Source of the DNA: an uncultured Ignavibacteria bacterium
GTDB lineage: Bacteria; Bacteroidota; Ignavibacteria; Tepidaquicellales; Tepidaquicellaceae
Reading direction: 5' to 3'
Length of the DNA stretch: 64,000 nucleotides
Assembly: GCA_937974175.1 (NCBI GenBank)
Contig: CALJIG010000075.1
Coordinates: forward strand, 62,001 to 126,000
Positions 50,676-58,459 of the stretch are shown here, piece after piece. The stretch's first letter is position 1; the number at the start of each line of letters is the position of its first letter. Position numbers and translations under genes: made by a program. The notes below the pieces were generated by a model. The model worked only from the letters and a program-made list of their open reading frames with translations, had not been told where the DNA came from and ran no database searches.

Positions 50676-53321
50676 TTAGAACTTCTCTGAATAATTTTTT
50701 GCTTCTTCCAGAGTAGCGAATGAACCCACTCTTACTCTGAAAAATGTTGTGCTGCCTTTTTCAAGCTCTTCAATTCTTACATTCTCAACTTTTTTATCAG
50801 TTAAAGATTTGCTTTTTTCTATTGCAGATTCTTTATCATTGAATGAGCCTGCCTGTATTGTATATCCTTTATCTGTTTCAAAAAATACTTTGTCTTTTCC
50901 GTTATCGTAAAAATATTTTTCATTCTTCACTTCGTTTACTTTTACAAGTCCGTAGTTATTTTCTTTTTTGGCAAGTTTTTCTTTGCCCATAATTCCGGAG
51001 TTGAAGATTGCAAAGAATAAAAGACCCAGAGCAATTACGATTATTATCACTATAATGAAAATGCTGGACTTTGATTCTTTATGAAGACCGTTATCTTCAA
51101 GCACCTGATTTAATGTAGATGAGCCGTTACCGTTCTTTCCGTTGCCGTTGCCGTTTGCATACGGCTTCAGCGGATTTCCGTTTGTATAAATTTTTGATGT
51201 TCTAACGTCATGTTCGGTTCCGCTTTCTGTAAGTCCGGGACCGTACATATCCTTTAGGTTTGCTGTATCCTGCAGGCTGTGTCCGTTTGTATCGGTAAGG
51301 TTGTGACCGTTTGTATCTTTTAAGTCATGTCCGTTAGTGTCTTTTAAATTGTGTCCATTTGTATCTTTTAAGTTATGTCCGTTAGTTTCATTTGCTTCAT
51401 GCATGTCCTGAATCTGTTTCATTTCATCAGCATGCTCTTTCTCTTCTTTGCTCTGATTCTTTTGCTCGAATATATCGTTGAAGCTTGTTGCGCTGGAATA
51501 GATATCGCTTATAGAAGGAATCGGAGCTTCTTTGTTTTCTTCTACAGGCGGCTGAATTGTCTCAACAGGCTTTTCGCTTTTTACAATTTCATTATGAAGA
51601 TTTTTAACTTCTTCTCTAATTATCGGAGTCTCTTTCGGTTCCTCTTTCTTTATATTTTCAGAAGTAAGAATTGAGTTAAAGATAGAAGATAAAGCTGTTG
51701 AAAGCTGCGCTTCTTCATCCTGAGGAACAACCGGTTTAATTATTTCAGGTTCCGGTTCTTTTTGCGCTTCTATTATTGCCTGTTTCTCTTCTTCCTCTAC
51801 TTCTTTTATTTTTGTAGCTTCAGTTCTGAACTCTTCAATTAATGAATCTACTTTTTTATGAAGCTCGGAATCAGTGATTTCACCTACTAAAGGTGTATCA
51901 GGTAATTTTTTATCTTCTACTATTTCAGAAATTACTTCCTCATGCTTTTCTTCTTCATGCTTTTCTTCCTCATGCTTTTCTTCTACCGGAGAAATTTTAT
52001 CTTCGATAATCTCAGATATTGTCTCTTCAGGTTTCTCTTCTGTTTTGATGAAGAAATTATCCGTTATATCTTCTGTCTTTGCTTCAGGAATTTGCTCAAC
52101 AATATCTTCTTCGATTACGTCTTCCTCATCTGAAGCTCCTAAAGTTTTTAATAGGTCATCAATATTGCTTGTAGAAGGATCTTTTGCCTTTGGAGCTTTT
52201 TTTACAGGAGCTTTTATTATCTCTGCAAGTCTTTCTTCGATCTTTCTTTCAATAGCAGGAGCATCAAGAGATTCTTCTATCGGCTTTGTGAAATCTTCAA
52301 CAGGTTTAACAAAATCTTCTATAGGAGCTGCAGGTGTAAATACATCTTCAGGCGATACAAAGACAGGTTTTATTGTTTCTTCTACCGGTTTTGCTTCGTC
52401 AGTATAATCAGATTCAACAACTAAATTTCCTAAATCAGGAACCGTTGTTATTTCTTCTGCAACAGGCTCAACCGGTGCTTTAAGTTCGGGTTCAGCTTTC
52501 TTTTCTATTACAGGAGGAACAACATCTATCGGCGGCAGCTCAATTTTTTCAATTGGCTTTTCCGGCTGCTTCTCTTCTTTTACTTCAGTTCTTGTTTCAA
52601 CTTTTGTTTCTGTAGTTGTTGCAGCTTTTCTTGCTTCAGACTCTTTGAACTTTGCTTCAAGCTCTTTTATTTTTGCTTCAAGCGAAGAGATGGAAGCTTT
52701 GTATTCTTCATCTTTTGCTTTATCTTCTTCTGCGCGTTTTACGTAGTCAGCTTGCGGTGGTACAATTTCTGTTTTTGCTTTAGAAAGAGTATCACCAAGT
52801 TTCTCATCTTCGAAGAATTTCTTTATTACGTTTATGAACGCTTCAATCTTTCTTACGCGCTGCTCTAAATCGCTTAATCCTGCATTTTTATTTGAAGAGG
52901 TAAGATTTACCTGCTCTTCTATAAAATCTTTTTCTTCTTCTGAGTATCTGTCAAACACTTCTGCTGATTCAACAGGAGCTTCTTCTCTGTAAATATTTTC
53001 TTCGCCTAAAGAGAGAATTCTTTCCTTGTTAATATTTCTTTCAATATCTCTGAAGAGAATTTTAGCAAGATTATTGTAGTTATAGTTAACTTCCGTTGCG
53101 AGTTTCTTTGAAGGGGAGAATTTCACGGAATTAACTTTACCTCCGTCAGTGCCGGTTCTTTCAATAACATTGAATTTACCGAAATCTGAAATGTTCAAGT
53201 TTTTGCTCTTGCGGAAAGAGCCTTCAATGTATTGGAATACATTCTCGTAAAACTGAATGGACTCCAGCTCACTTATCTTAAACTCGTCGGAGATGCTCCT
53301 TATTATCTGCTCTTTAGTCAT
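50676..53321 (-). CDS. HU-like domain / acidic linker / TM / SPOR protein
   Basis: An 881-residue protein. Residues 1-85 are an HU/IHF-like DNA-binding domain (ISDFGKFNVIERTG and VKFSPSKKLA are the beta-arm and C-terminal parts). A Glu/Lys/Pro-rich, partly coiled-coil region follows to about 640, with a five-residue KHEEE repeat (about 445-460). Octapeptide repeats of DTNGHNLK type come next, then a transmembrane helix (about 752-775). A C-terminal SPOR domain begins GYTIQAGSFNDKESA (about 815-881); SPOR binds denuded septal peptidoglycan. The layout puts DNA binding inside and wall binding outside. Comparable HU-SPOR proteins occur in Bacteroidota. The start overlaps the HU-like gene as ATGA. 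Confidence 0.88.
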   Translation of the reverse strand: MTKEQIIRSISDEFKISELESIQFYENVFQYIEGSFRKSKNLNISDFGKFNVIERTGTDGGKVNSVKFSPSKKLATEVNYNYNNLAKILFRDIERNINKERILSLGEENIYREEAPVESAEVFDRYSEEEKDFIEEQVNLTSSNKNAGLSDLEQRVRKIEAFINVIKKFFEDEKLGDTLSKAKTEIVPPQADYVKRAEEDKAKDEEYKASISSLEAKIKELEAKFKESEARKAATTTETKVETRTEVKEEKQPEKPIEKIELPPIDVVPPVIEKKAEPELKAPVEPVAEEITTVPDLGNLVVESDYTDEAKPVEETIKPVFVSPEDVFTPAAPIEDFVKPVEDFTKPIEESLDAPAIERKIEERLAEIIKAPVKKAPKAKDPSTSNIDDLLKTLGASDEEDVIEEDIVEQIPEAKTEDITDNFFIKTEEKPEETISEIIEDKISPVEEKHEEEKHEEEKHEEVISEIVEDKKLPDTPLVGEITDSELHKKVDSLIEEFRTEATKIKEVEEEEKQAIIEAQKEPEPEIIKPVVPQDEEAQLSTALSSIFNSILTSENIKKEEPKETPIIREEVKNLHNEIVKSEKPVETIQPPVEENKEAPIPSISDIYSSATSFNDIFEQKNQSKEEKEHADEMKQIQDMHEANETNGHNLKDTNGHNLKDTNGHDLKDTNGHNLTDTNGHSLQDTANLKDMYGPGLTESGTEHDVRTSKIYTNGNPLKPYANGNGNGKNGNGSSTLNQVLEDNGLHKESKSSIFIIVIIIVIALGLLFFAIFNSGIMGKEKLAKKENNYGLVKVNEVKNEKYFYDNGKDKVFFETDKGYTIQAGSFNDKESAIEKSKSLTDKKVENVRIEELEKGSTTFFRVRVGSFATLEEAKNYSEKF
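51269..51389 (-). repeat. 24-bp tandem repeat coding for DTNGHxLx octapeptides
   Basis: Within the HU-SPOR gene, a 24-base unit is repeated five times (NGHNLKDT, NGHNLKDT, NGHDLKDT, NGHNLTDT, NGHSLQDT). Third-base differences separate the copies, so it is not an assembly artefact of identical units. A 15-base unit coding for KHEEE is repeated three times at about 51938-51985. Both are slippage-prone and lie in the linker, so length may vary between strains. Confidence 0.9.
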
Positions 53322-53596
53322 TTTTTATTTATTATGTCTAATAAATTTTGTGATGGAGTAAAATTTATAAAATCTTTCGGCGGCAGAAGCACTTCCTGAT
53401 TCTCTTTTGTATTCATTATCTTCATGCTTTCTCTGTGCTCTACTTTGAATTCTCCGAAATTATCTACAGAAAATTCTTTATCCTTTACCAGGGATTCCTT
53501 TATTAACTCAAATATTCTGTCGAATATCAGCTCGCTTCTGTGACGACTAAAGCTGCTGGAGTTTGCCACTTTGCTTACTAAAGAATCTTTATTCAT
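53318..53596 (-). CDS. HU/IHF-like DNA-binding protein
   Basis: A 92-residue protein of the HU/IHF superfamily: helical N-terminus (SLVSKVANSSSFSRHRSELIF), the beta-arm segment EFSVDNFGEFKVEHRES and the C-terminal FINFTPSQNLLDIINK. It lacks the Arg-Asn-Pro tip of classical HU, so DNA bending may differ. It is joined to the gene before it and to the HU-SPOR gene after it by ATGA overlaps (53596-53593 and 53321-53318). Heterodimerisation with the HU domain of the following protein is possible. Confidence 0.85.
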   Translation of the reverse strand: MNKDSLVSKVANSSSFSRHRSELIFDRIFELIKESLVKDKEFSVDNFGEFKVEHRESMKIMNTKENQEVLLPPKDFINFTPSQNLLDIINKK

Positions 53597-53745
53597 TTTT
53601 TATAAATGTGAGTTAATTTTTTCAGCATCGACTCAATGTAAAGCTTGTTTATTGTACCCGATAAAATCTTTATCTGCTGAATATTTATTTTCAGCTTCTC
53701 TTTGTTCGGTAAATCTTTGTGCGCTATAGTATCCTGCGTGCTCAT
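53593..53745 (-). CDS. 50-residue coupled ORF in the HU operon
   Basis: A short frame not large enough for most gene calls: ATG at 53745-53743, TGA at 53595-53593, 50 residues. The sequence begins MSTQDTIAHKDLPNKEKLKI and is Lys/Ile-rich and helical, with a coiled-coil-like stretch at residues 15-50. Its start overlaps the stop of the HTH gene as ATGA (53745-53742) and its stop overlaps the HU-like start as ATGA (53596-53593). Two exact couplings make chance unlikely. I do not recognise a family. Confidence 0.7.
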   Translation of the reverse strand: MSTQDTIAHKDLPNKEKLKINIQQIKILSGTINKLYIESMLKKLTHIYKK

Positions 53746-54317
53746 AAATTCGATTGTGATTTTTTTATTGGGATAACTTTTATATTCGTTATTATCTTAT
53801 CTTCTGTATTAATTCTTAAATCACTGCCGCCCGTACCCGTCGATTTTACCGGAGGATAATCTGTACCTACAGGACTATAGTTCATTTCCTTCTTATCTGC
53901 TTCATCAAGATTTACAAATATTTCCAATATCTGCGATTGTGATAAAACGGAATCTGCAAGCTTTATCTTTCTTTCAGGAACCTGAAATACTTTTGAAAGC
54001 AATGGCTCGAGGTGATTTATCTGTCTGCTTACATTGCTGTTATGCAGATTAAAGAGCGCGCCAAGGAATTCATGCGTAACAAACAGATGATTGTACATAA
54101 GAAGCATTAATAATTTATCGTCAAGGTCAAGGTCCTGTTTTCTTCCGCCGCCAAAGGCTCTCTTGCGGGATTTTTTGAAGAGTCTCTTTTTCTCCAGATC
54201 AATAAAGATCGGTGTGAGGTGCTTTAAGAGGTCTTCAAATTTTTCAACACTTACTCCCGTCAGTTTTTTAATGATGCCCGGGATTTTTTTGATCTTAAAG
54301 TATTTGCTTACTTTCAT
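53742..54317 (-). CDS. Transposase-type HTH protein without a catalytic domain (domesticated or truncated)
   Basis: A 191-residue protein. Residues about 55-105 match the HTH domain of IS5-type DDE transposases: GGGRKQDLDLDDKLLMLLMY, then FLGALFNLHNSNVSRQINHL. The rest is short: after residue 110 it keeps only a Cys-free 80-residue tail without a D-D-E catalytic set and ends in an ordinary stop. No inverted repeats or other transposase half flank it. Its stop overlaps the start of the 50-residue gene as ATGA, and it heads the HU operon, so it looks retained as a DNA-binding protein. A decayed insertion sequence remains possible. Confidence 0.7.
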   Translation of the reverse strand: MKVSKYFKIKKIPGIIKKLTGVSVEKFEDLLKHLTPIFIDLEKKRLFKKSRKRAFGGGRKQDLDLDDKLLMLLMYNHLFVTHEFLGALFNLHNSNVSRQINHLEPLLSKVFQVPERKIKLADSVLSQSQILEIFVNLDEADKKEMNYSPVGTDYPPVKSTGTGGSDLRINTEDKIITNIKVIPIKKSQSNL

Positions 54318-54326
54318 GAATTCTTA

Positions 54327-54538
54327 TTTTGCAGAATTAATTATTATGCAGATTATTTTGCAGTGTTAATTTGCATACAATATGTAAAGACTATATATAT
54401 AAAGCAAGTACTAATTTGCAGGATAATTTTGCAGGAAACTTTCAGGCGCATTACTTTAATTACCATATATTATTGTTAGTTATGCCCTTTTAAAAAGTTT
54501 TTACTTTATTTTGCAGAAAATAGTTTGCCTGAAAGTTT
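54327..54538. promoter_or_regulatory. TTTTGCAG motif array and 12-bp inverted repeat upstream of the HU operon
   Basis: In the 324-base gap 54318-54641 the octamer TTTTGCAG occurs exactly at 54327, 54356, 54427 and 54509. Near-copies are TTATGCAG (54344), ATTTGCA (54369) and ATTTGCAG (54414). AAACTTTCAGGC (54436-54447) is perfectly inverted as GCCTGAAAGTTT (54527-54538). The array begins 10 bases upstream of the HTH gene start. It has the form of an operator array or a binding site for the DNA-binding proteins of the operon. No ORF or RNA gene is visible. Confidence 0.7.
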
Positions 54539-54641
54539 TAGTAAACAGACTATGTTTTGTCTTCAATTCTGTAAAATAAAAGAATGTTTAAGATTCAGAA
54601 AATGGGTTTTGAAACGAATGGAAAGAAAGAAAGTATTACTA

Positions 54642-56480
54642 CTATTTTTTTGATTTTAATTTTTTGTAGGCCGGATACCACTTGGATATTTTCTTCCTGA
54701 ATTGAAACAATGAGGTGTGTGAAAAAATAATCTGGCGGCGGATTTGGTACAAATCTTTTAAAAAATTCAACGGACCTGAATCTGTCGCAACTCCAAACTC
54801 AAACCCTAATTGCTTTACAGCTTCCTTTGCCATCTTGTTGCATTCGCCGTAAGGATAAGCAAAAGAGATGACAGGAATTTGCAATTCTTTACAAATATAT
54901 ATTTTTGAGTTATAAATCTCTTTTAAAAGCTGGTTTTTGCTTACTTCCGTCAGATTTGTATGATTCAACGTATGCGCTCCGAATTCTATTCCATAATCAA
55001 ACATCTTTTTTATTTGTTCTGCATTAAGCAGCTTTGCTCCCGGCTCATTTTTAGTCGAGTCCCATACATTACTATCCTGCCCCGTTACCAGAAATATCAC
55101 TGCAGTTGAATTATACTTCTTTAATAAAGGGAAGGCCGATGAATAGTTATCTTCGTATCCGTCATCGAATGTGAGTATAATATTTTTCTCAGATAAAGTT
55201 TTATCTCCCTTCAATGCTTTACTTACATCTATAAAGGTAATCGTCTTAAAATTATTTTTTTGCAGATGCTGAAGCTGCTCTTCAAAAACTTCTTCAGTAA
55301 CATATATACCTACTACGCTGTCTTTGATATTATCTTTCACGACTCTGTGGTAAAGGAGTATCGGCGGGGGTTCTTCAAGCACCTCTTTATTATGTTTCAT
55401 TATTACTTCTTTATATAAAGAAAGAACTTTCTCCGCATTGATATTCAATCCGTATTCTTCTTCTACTTTTGATTTAACCGAAGCATCAAGCTTTATATTA
55501 TCCTTAATAGCTTTTGTAACTTCCTTTGCAATCTTATCTGAGTAAACTTTTTCCAAAACCTTACTGTCGCCAAAATTTGATTCTAATGCAAGCGGCAGAC
55601 TTTTATCATTCAATACTCCGCCGAATAAAGATTCTCCCCAGAATAAAACCGGCTTATTTAACAAAACGCTTTCTATTGCGCTTCGGCCTGCAGCAATAAC
55701 CATATCAACCTGATTAAGCGATGCCATTACATCATTCTTGTGGTCATCAATTAAAATATAATCTTCTCCCGCATCTTTATTTTTTTTATTAATGCTGCTT
55801 AAAATTTCTTCATGTAAAGTACCGGGACAGATAAAAAGAAATTTTAAATTTTTTACTTCTGCTTTAATATTCGGGATAATTTCATTTACCAGGGCAAGCA
55901 CGATATCCTTCTTCGGACCCGTTCCCCTTCCGATATAAGACAGTAAAAAATCTTTTTCAGTCTTATAAATAGATTTTACTTCCTGCTTACTTCGTTCAAT
56001 CACTTCGTCGATGTTCAATCCATTTCTTATTAATTCAATCTGACTTTTATTAACCTTAAAATCTTTCATCGTTACATCACGTATATATTCAGAGACTGCA
56101 ATCGTTTTATCACCGAGCGCAGGAACAAGCTTCTTGGATAATCGCATTCCGCTCAGTCCGTGTATAGATACAATAAAAGGAATGTTCTCTTTCTTGCATG
56201 CAAAGTGCCCGACCCATGCAGATGCGCGTGAGTTCGCATGAACAATATCTATGTTATTCTCTCTTATGATTTTTTGAATTTCAACTATGTTGCTGCGGCG
56301 TGTTTTAAAATCCCGTTGATGAAGATTAACTTTAAATATTTTCGCATCAGCTTTACGCGTAAAAGTATCCGAAGCAATAAATATTTTATTGCCGGATGAG
56401 GAAAGATAATTTGCCAGAGATTCTACGTAGGTTTCTGCCCCCGTAACCTCTACCTGAGATAAAAGGTAAAGTATATTCAT
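54642..56480 (-). CDS. Fused glycosyltransferase (GT4) and polysaccharide deacetylase (CE4)
   Basis: A 612-residue protein read from the ATG at 56480 (a TTG 36 bases earlier would add a poor hydrophobic stretch). Residues 1-365 are a GT4-like fold: MNILYLLSQVEVTGAETYVE at the start, IVHANSRASAWVGHFA and SYIGRGTGPKKDI. Residues about 375-612 are a NodB/CE4 deacetylase: LLYHRVV, ILTFDDGYEDN (motif 1, Asp pair), FGAHTLNHTNL (motif 2) and SFAYPYGECN. There is no signal peptide. One enzyme may both build and deacetylate a surface glycan. It is divergent from the MATE gene. Confidence 0.87.
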   Translation of the reverse strand: MNILYLLSQVEVTGAETYVESLANYLSSSGNKIFIASDTFTRKADAKIFKVNLHQRDFKTRRSNIVEIQKIIRENNIDIVHANSRASAWVGHFACKKENIPFIVSIHGLSGMRLSKKLVPALGDKTIAVSEYIRDVTMKDFKVNKSQIELIRNGLNIDEVIERSKQEVKSIYKTEKDFLLSYIGRGTGPKKDIVLALVNEIIPNIKAEVKNLKFLFICPGTLHEEILSSINKKNKDAGEDYILIDDHKNDVMASLNQVDMVIAAGRSAIESVLLNKPVLFWGESLFGGVLNDKSLPLALESNFGDSKVLEKVYSDKIAKEVTKAIKDNIKLDASVKSKVEEEYGLNINAEKVLSLYKEVIMKHNKEVLEEPPPILLYHRVVKDNIKDSVVGIYVTEEVFEEQLQHLQKNNFKTITFIDVSKALKGDKTLSEKNIILTFDDGYEDNYSSAFPLLKKYNSTAVIFLVTGQDSNVWDSTKNEPGAKLLNAEQIKKMFDYGIEFGAHTLNHTNLTEVSKNQLLKEIYNSKIYICKELQIPVISFAYPYGECNKMAKEAVKQLGFEFGVATDSGPLNFLKDLYQIRRQIIFSHTSLFQFRKKISKWYPAYKKLKSKK

Positions 56481-56542
56481 TTGACTAAAAATGAGAAGAA
56501 TAAAAACAATTATCAATTTAGATTTACAAATGTTTTTAATTG

Positions 56543-57955
56543 ATGTATTTTTGTTGTTTGCAATTTACTCCCCGATTTCCAAATAATTTGATAAATAAAC
56601 TTTCAGACAACAGGCTGATACTTGCCATTGCAGGTCCGGCCGTGTTACAGACATTAGTAAAATCTTCTTTTACTCTTATTGATTCTTATTGGGTCGGGAA
56701 GCTCGGCAGTGCTGAGCTTGCAGCAATTACAGTTGCTAATTTTCTTGTATGGGGAGCAATGGCGCTGGGAGAAATGATTCCCGTTGGCACTAACTCACTT
56801 GTAGCTCAATCAAAAGGAGCTAACGAAGCAGATACGGGAAGGCATATCTCTACTAACAATCTGATAGAGACTTTTTTTCTTGCAATTATTGTCGCAGTTG
56901 TAATGATACCGGCACTTCCTTATTTATATGATATAATTAATATTGATGCCCAGCAAAGAAATTACACAGATGACTATCTGGTTACTTTTCTTCTTGGTTT
57001 ACCATGTGTAACTCTGCTTTCTACAACAACTGCAATTTTCAGAGGAAACGGCGATACGAAAACTCCGTTCTATCTTTTACTTACGGCGGTAATATTAAAC
57101 TTTTTTTTAGCACCACTTTTAATCTTTGGCTGGGGACCTGTTCCATTTGGCGGAATGATGGGTGCAGCTTTTTCAACTCTGATATCTTACTTCATAGCAT
57201 TTGTTATAGGGTACAGATTATTAAGGAAAAGAAATCTTATAAATAAAATCAGCAGCTACAGGTTTAGCAAAAAAATACTAAGGCATACTTTGAAAATCGG
57301 GCTGCCTGTCTCAATGAGCGGACTGGCGTTTTCTTTAATATATGTTTTCGTCTCACGATTTGTAGCTGATTACGGTACGACAGGACTTGCTGCGCTCGGC
57401 ATCGGTCACCGCTCAGAGGCAATTTCATATCAGATATACATAGGGCTTTCGCTTGCTGCCACAATTTTAGTCGGGCAGAACATCGGCGCAGGAAACAAAG
57501 CCAGGGCTGAAAAACTTGCCTGGAAGATTTTTAAATTCGGGATTTTTGCAGCGATGATATATTCAATTATACTTTTCACTTTCAGCGCGCAGATTGCATC
57601 CATTTTCACAACTGATTTAAGCGTAATTGTGGCCGCATCTGATTTTAATAAAGTGACGGCAGTAATACTAATTTTTTCTGCTGCCGAAGTTATCTTAAGC
57701 GGAGCATTTTCGGGTGCGGGAGAAACTATACCGCCTGTTTCCATAGGGCTGACCACAACACTTTTAAGAATTCCTCTCTGCGCATACTTTTCTTCAATAT
57801 GGGGACTGAACGGAATATGGTTTGCTATCTGTCTTTCAGTTGCGCTAAAAGGAATTCTGATTACGTACTGGTTCAGCAGGGGAAAATGGAAAGAAAGGAA
57901 GTTTGAATTGAGCAAAAAGAAAGAAAATATTCTGGAGCTTGTTGCAGATGAATAA
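56543..57955 (+). CDS. MATE family efflux transporter
   Basis: A 470-residue protein with 12 hydrophobic helices in two MATE halves: ILAIAGPAVLQTLVKSSFTL, then VGKLGSAELAAITVAN in the first half and LKIGLPVSMSGLAFSLIYVF in the second. MATE proteins export drugs or metabolites with Na or H antiport. The ATG at 56543 is used; a TTG at 56588 beginning LINKLSDNRLIL is a plausible alternative, as the residues before it are not family-like. It faces the GT4-CE4 gene divergently over about 60 bases. Confidence 0.88.
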   Translation: MYFCCLQFTPRFPNNLINKLSDNRLILAIAGPAVLQTLVKSSFTLIDSYWVGKLGSAELAAITVANFLVWGAMALGEMIPVGTNSLVAQSKGANEADTGRHISTNNLIETFFLAIIVAVVMIPALPYLYDIINIDAQQRNYTDDYLVTFLLGLPCVTLLSTTTAIFRGNGDTKTPFYLLLTAVILNFFLAPLLIFGWGPVPFGGMMGAAFSTLISYFIAFVIGYRLLRKRNLINKISSYRFSKKILRHTLKIGLPVSMSGLAFSLIYVFVSRFVADYGTTGLAALGIGHRSEAISYQIYIGLSLAATILVGQNIGAGNKARAEKLAWKIFKFGIFAAMIYSIILFTFSAQIASIFTTDLSVIVAASDFNKVTAVILIFSAAEVILSGAFSGAGETIPPVSIGLTTTLLRIPLCAYFSSIWGLNGIWFAICLSVALKGILITYWFSRGKWKERKFELSKKKENILELVADE

Positions 57956-57965
57956 AGTTTAAATA

Positions 57966-57999
57966 AAAAAGGCGAAGAAAATTTTCTCCGCCTTTTTAT
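57966..57999 (+). terminator. Bidirectional terminator between MATE and DUF1573 genes
   Basis: GGCGAAGAAAA and TTTTCTCCGCC pair with one mismatch and are flanked by A and T runs, 10 bases past the MATE stop and 30 bases past the DUF1573 stop on the other strand. Confidence 0.85.
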
Positions 58000-58028
58000 T
58001 ACTTACAAATTATACAAACAAAATTATT

Positions 58029-58457
58029 TTATGGTGTAATATCAGCAATGAAGGTAAGAACTTTTTGAGGCTCTTTAGCATCGTTTGAATAAACCATAAT
58101 AGTTTTCTCTTGTTTTCCTTCTCTGCCTTGTGTATTAAAAGTCACTTTTATTTCACCTGACTCACCTTTAGCATAATCCATTTTTTCGCCCATCGTAGTT
58201 CCTGTGCATCCGCAGGATGTCTGAACTTTTTCAATGTGAAGAGTCTGGTTGCCTTTATTTGTGAACTTGAAAACATATTCAACTTGCGGTCCTGAAGCTA
58301 TTTTACCGAAATCATGTTTGGTTTCTTCAAACATAATTCTTGGTCCGTTGATGGAAGCAGCAAGCTTTGAATTGTTTACTACTGAAAACATAATTGCGAA
58401 AATTGCAATAAGCCCCAGAGTGAAGAAGGATATTTTTGAACCTTTTGATTTTAACAT
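58029..58457 (-). CDS. DUF1573 family protein
   Basis: A 142-residue protein: N-terminal membrane anchor or signal segment (residues 10-27), then a DUF1573 Ig-like domain with the signatures EETKHDFGKIASG, YVFKFTNKGN and C82-x-C84 in TSCGCTG. The function of the domain is not settled; the CxC could bind metal or take part in thiol chemistry. It is last in a three-gene run (rhodanese, MauE-like, DUF1573) with gaps of 12 and 2 bases, so the three surely share a transcript. Confidence 0.87.
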   Translation of the reverse strand: MLKSKGSKISFFTLGLIAIFAIMFSVVNNSKLAASINGPRIMFEETKHDFGKIASGPQVEYVFKFTNKGNQTLHIEKVQTSCGCTGTTMGEKMDYAKGESGEIKVTFNTQGREGKQEKTIMVYSNDAKEPQKVLTFIADITP

Positions 58458-58459
58458 TA

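Noticed and set aside
51269..51389. Possible CRISPR-like repeat
   Set aside because: The 24-base units are directly adjacent with no spacers and encode an in-frame octapeptide repeat.
51874..52407. 177-residue plus-strand ORF, Ser-rich
   Set aside because: It is the antisense shadow of the Glu/Lys-rich linker of the HU-SPOR gene; Ser runs arise from reversed GAA/GAG codons. No domain and no ribosome site.
50676..54317. Conjugative or phage partition locus
   Set aside because: No ParA-type Walker ATPase, relaxase or phage gene is near; the segregation idea for this operon rests on the HU and SPOR domains only.
57430..57915. 161-residue minus-strand ORF
   Set aside because: Antisense to the hydrophobic second half of the MATE gene, a common source of long shadow frames.
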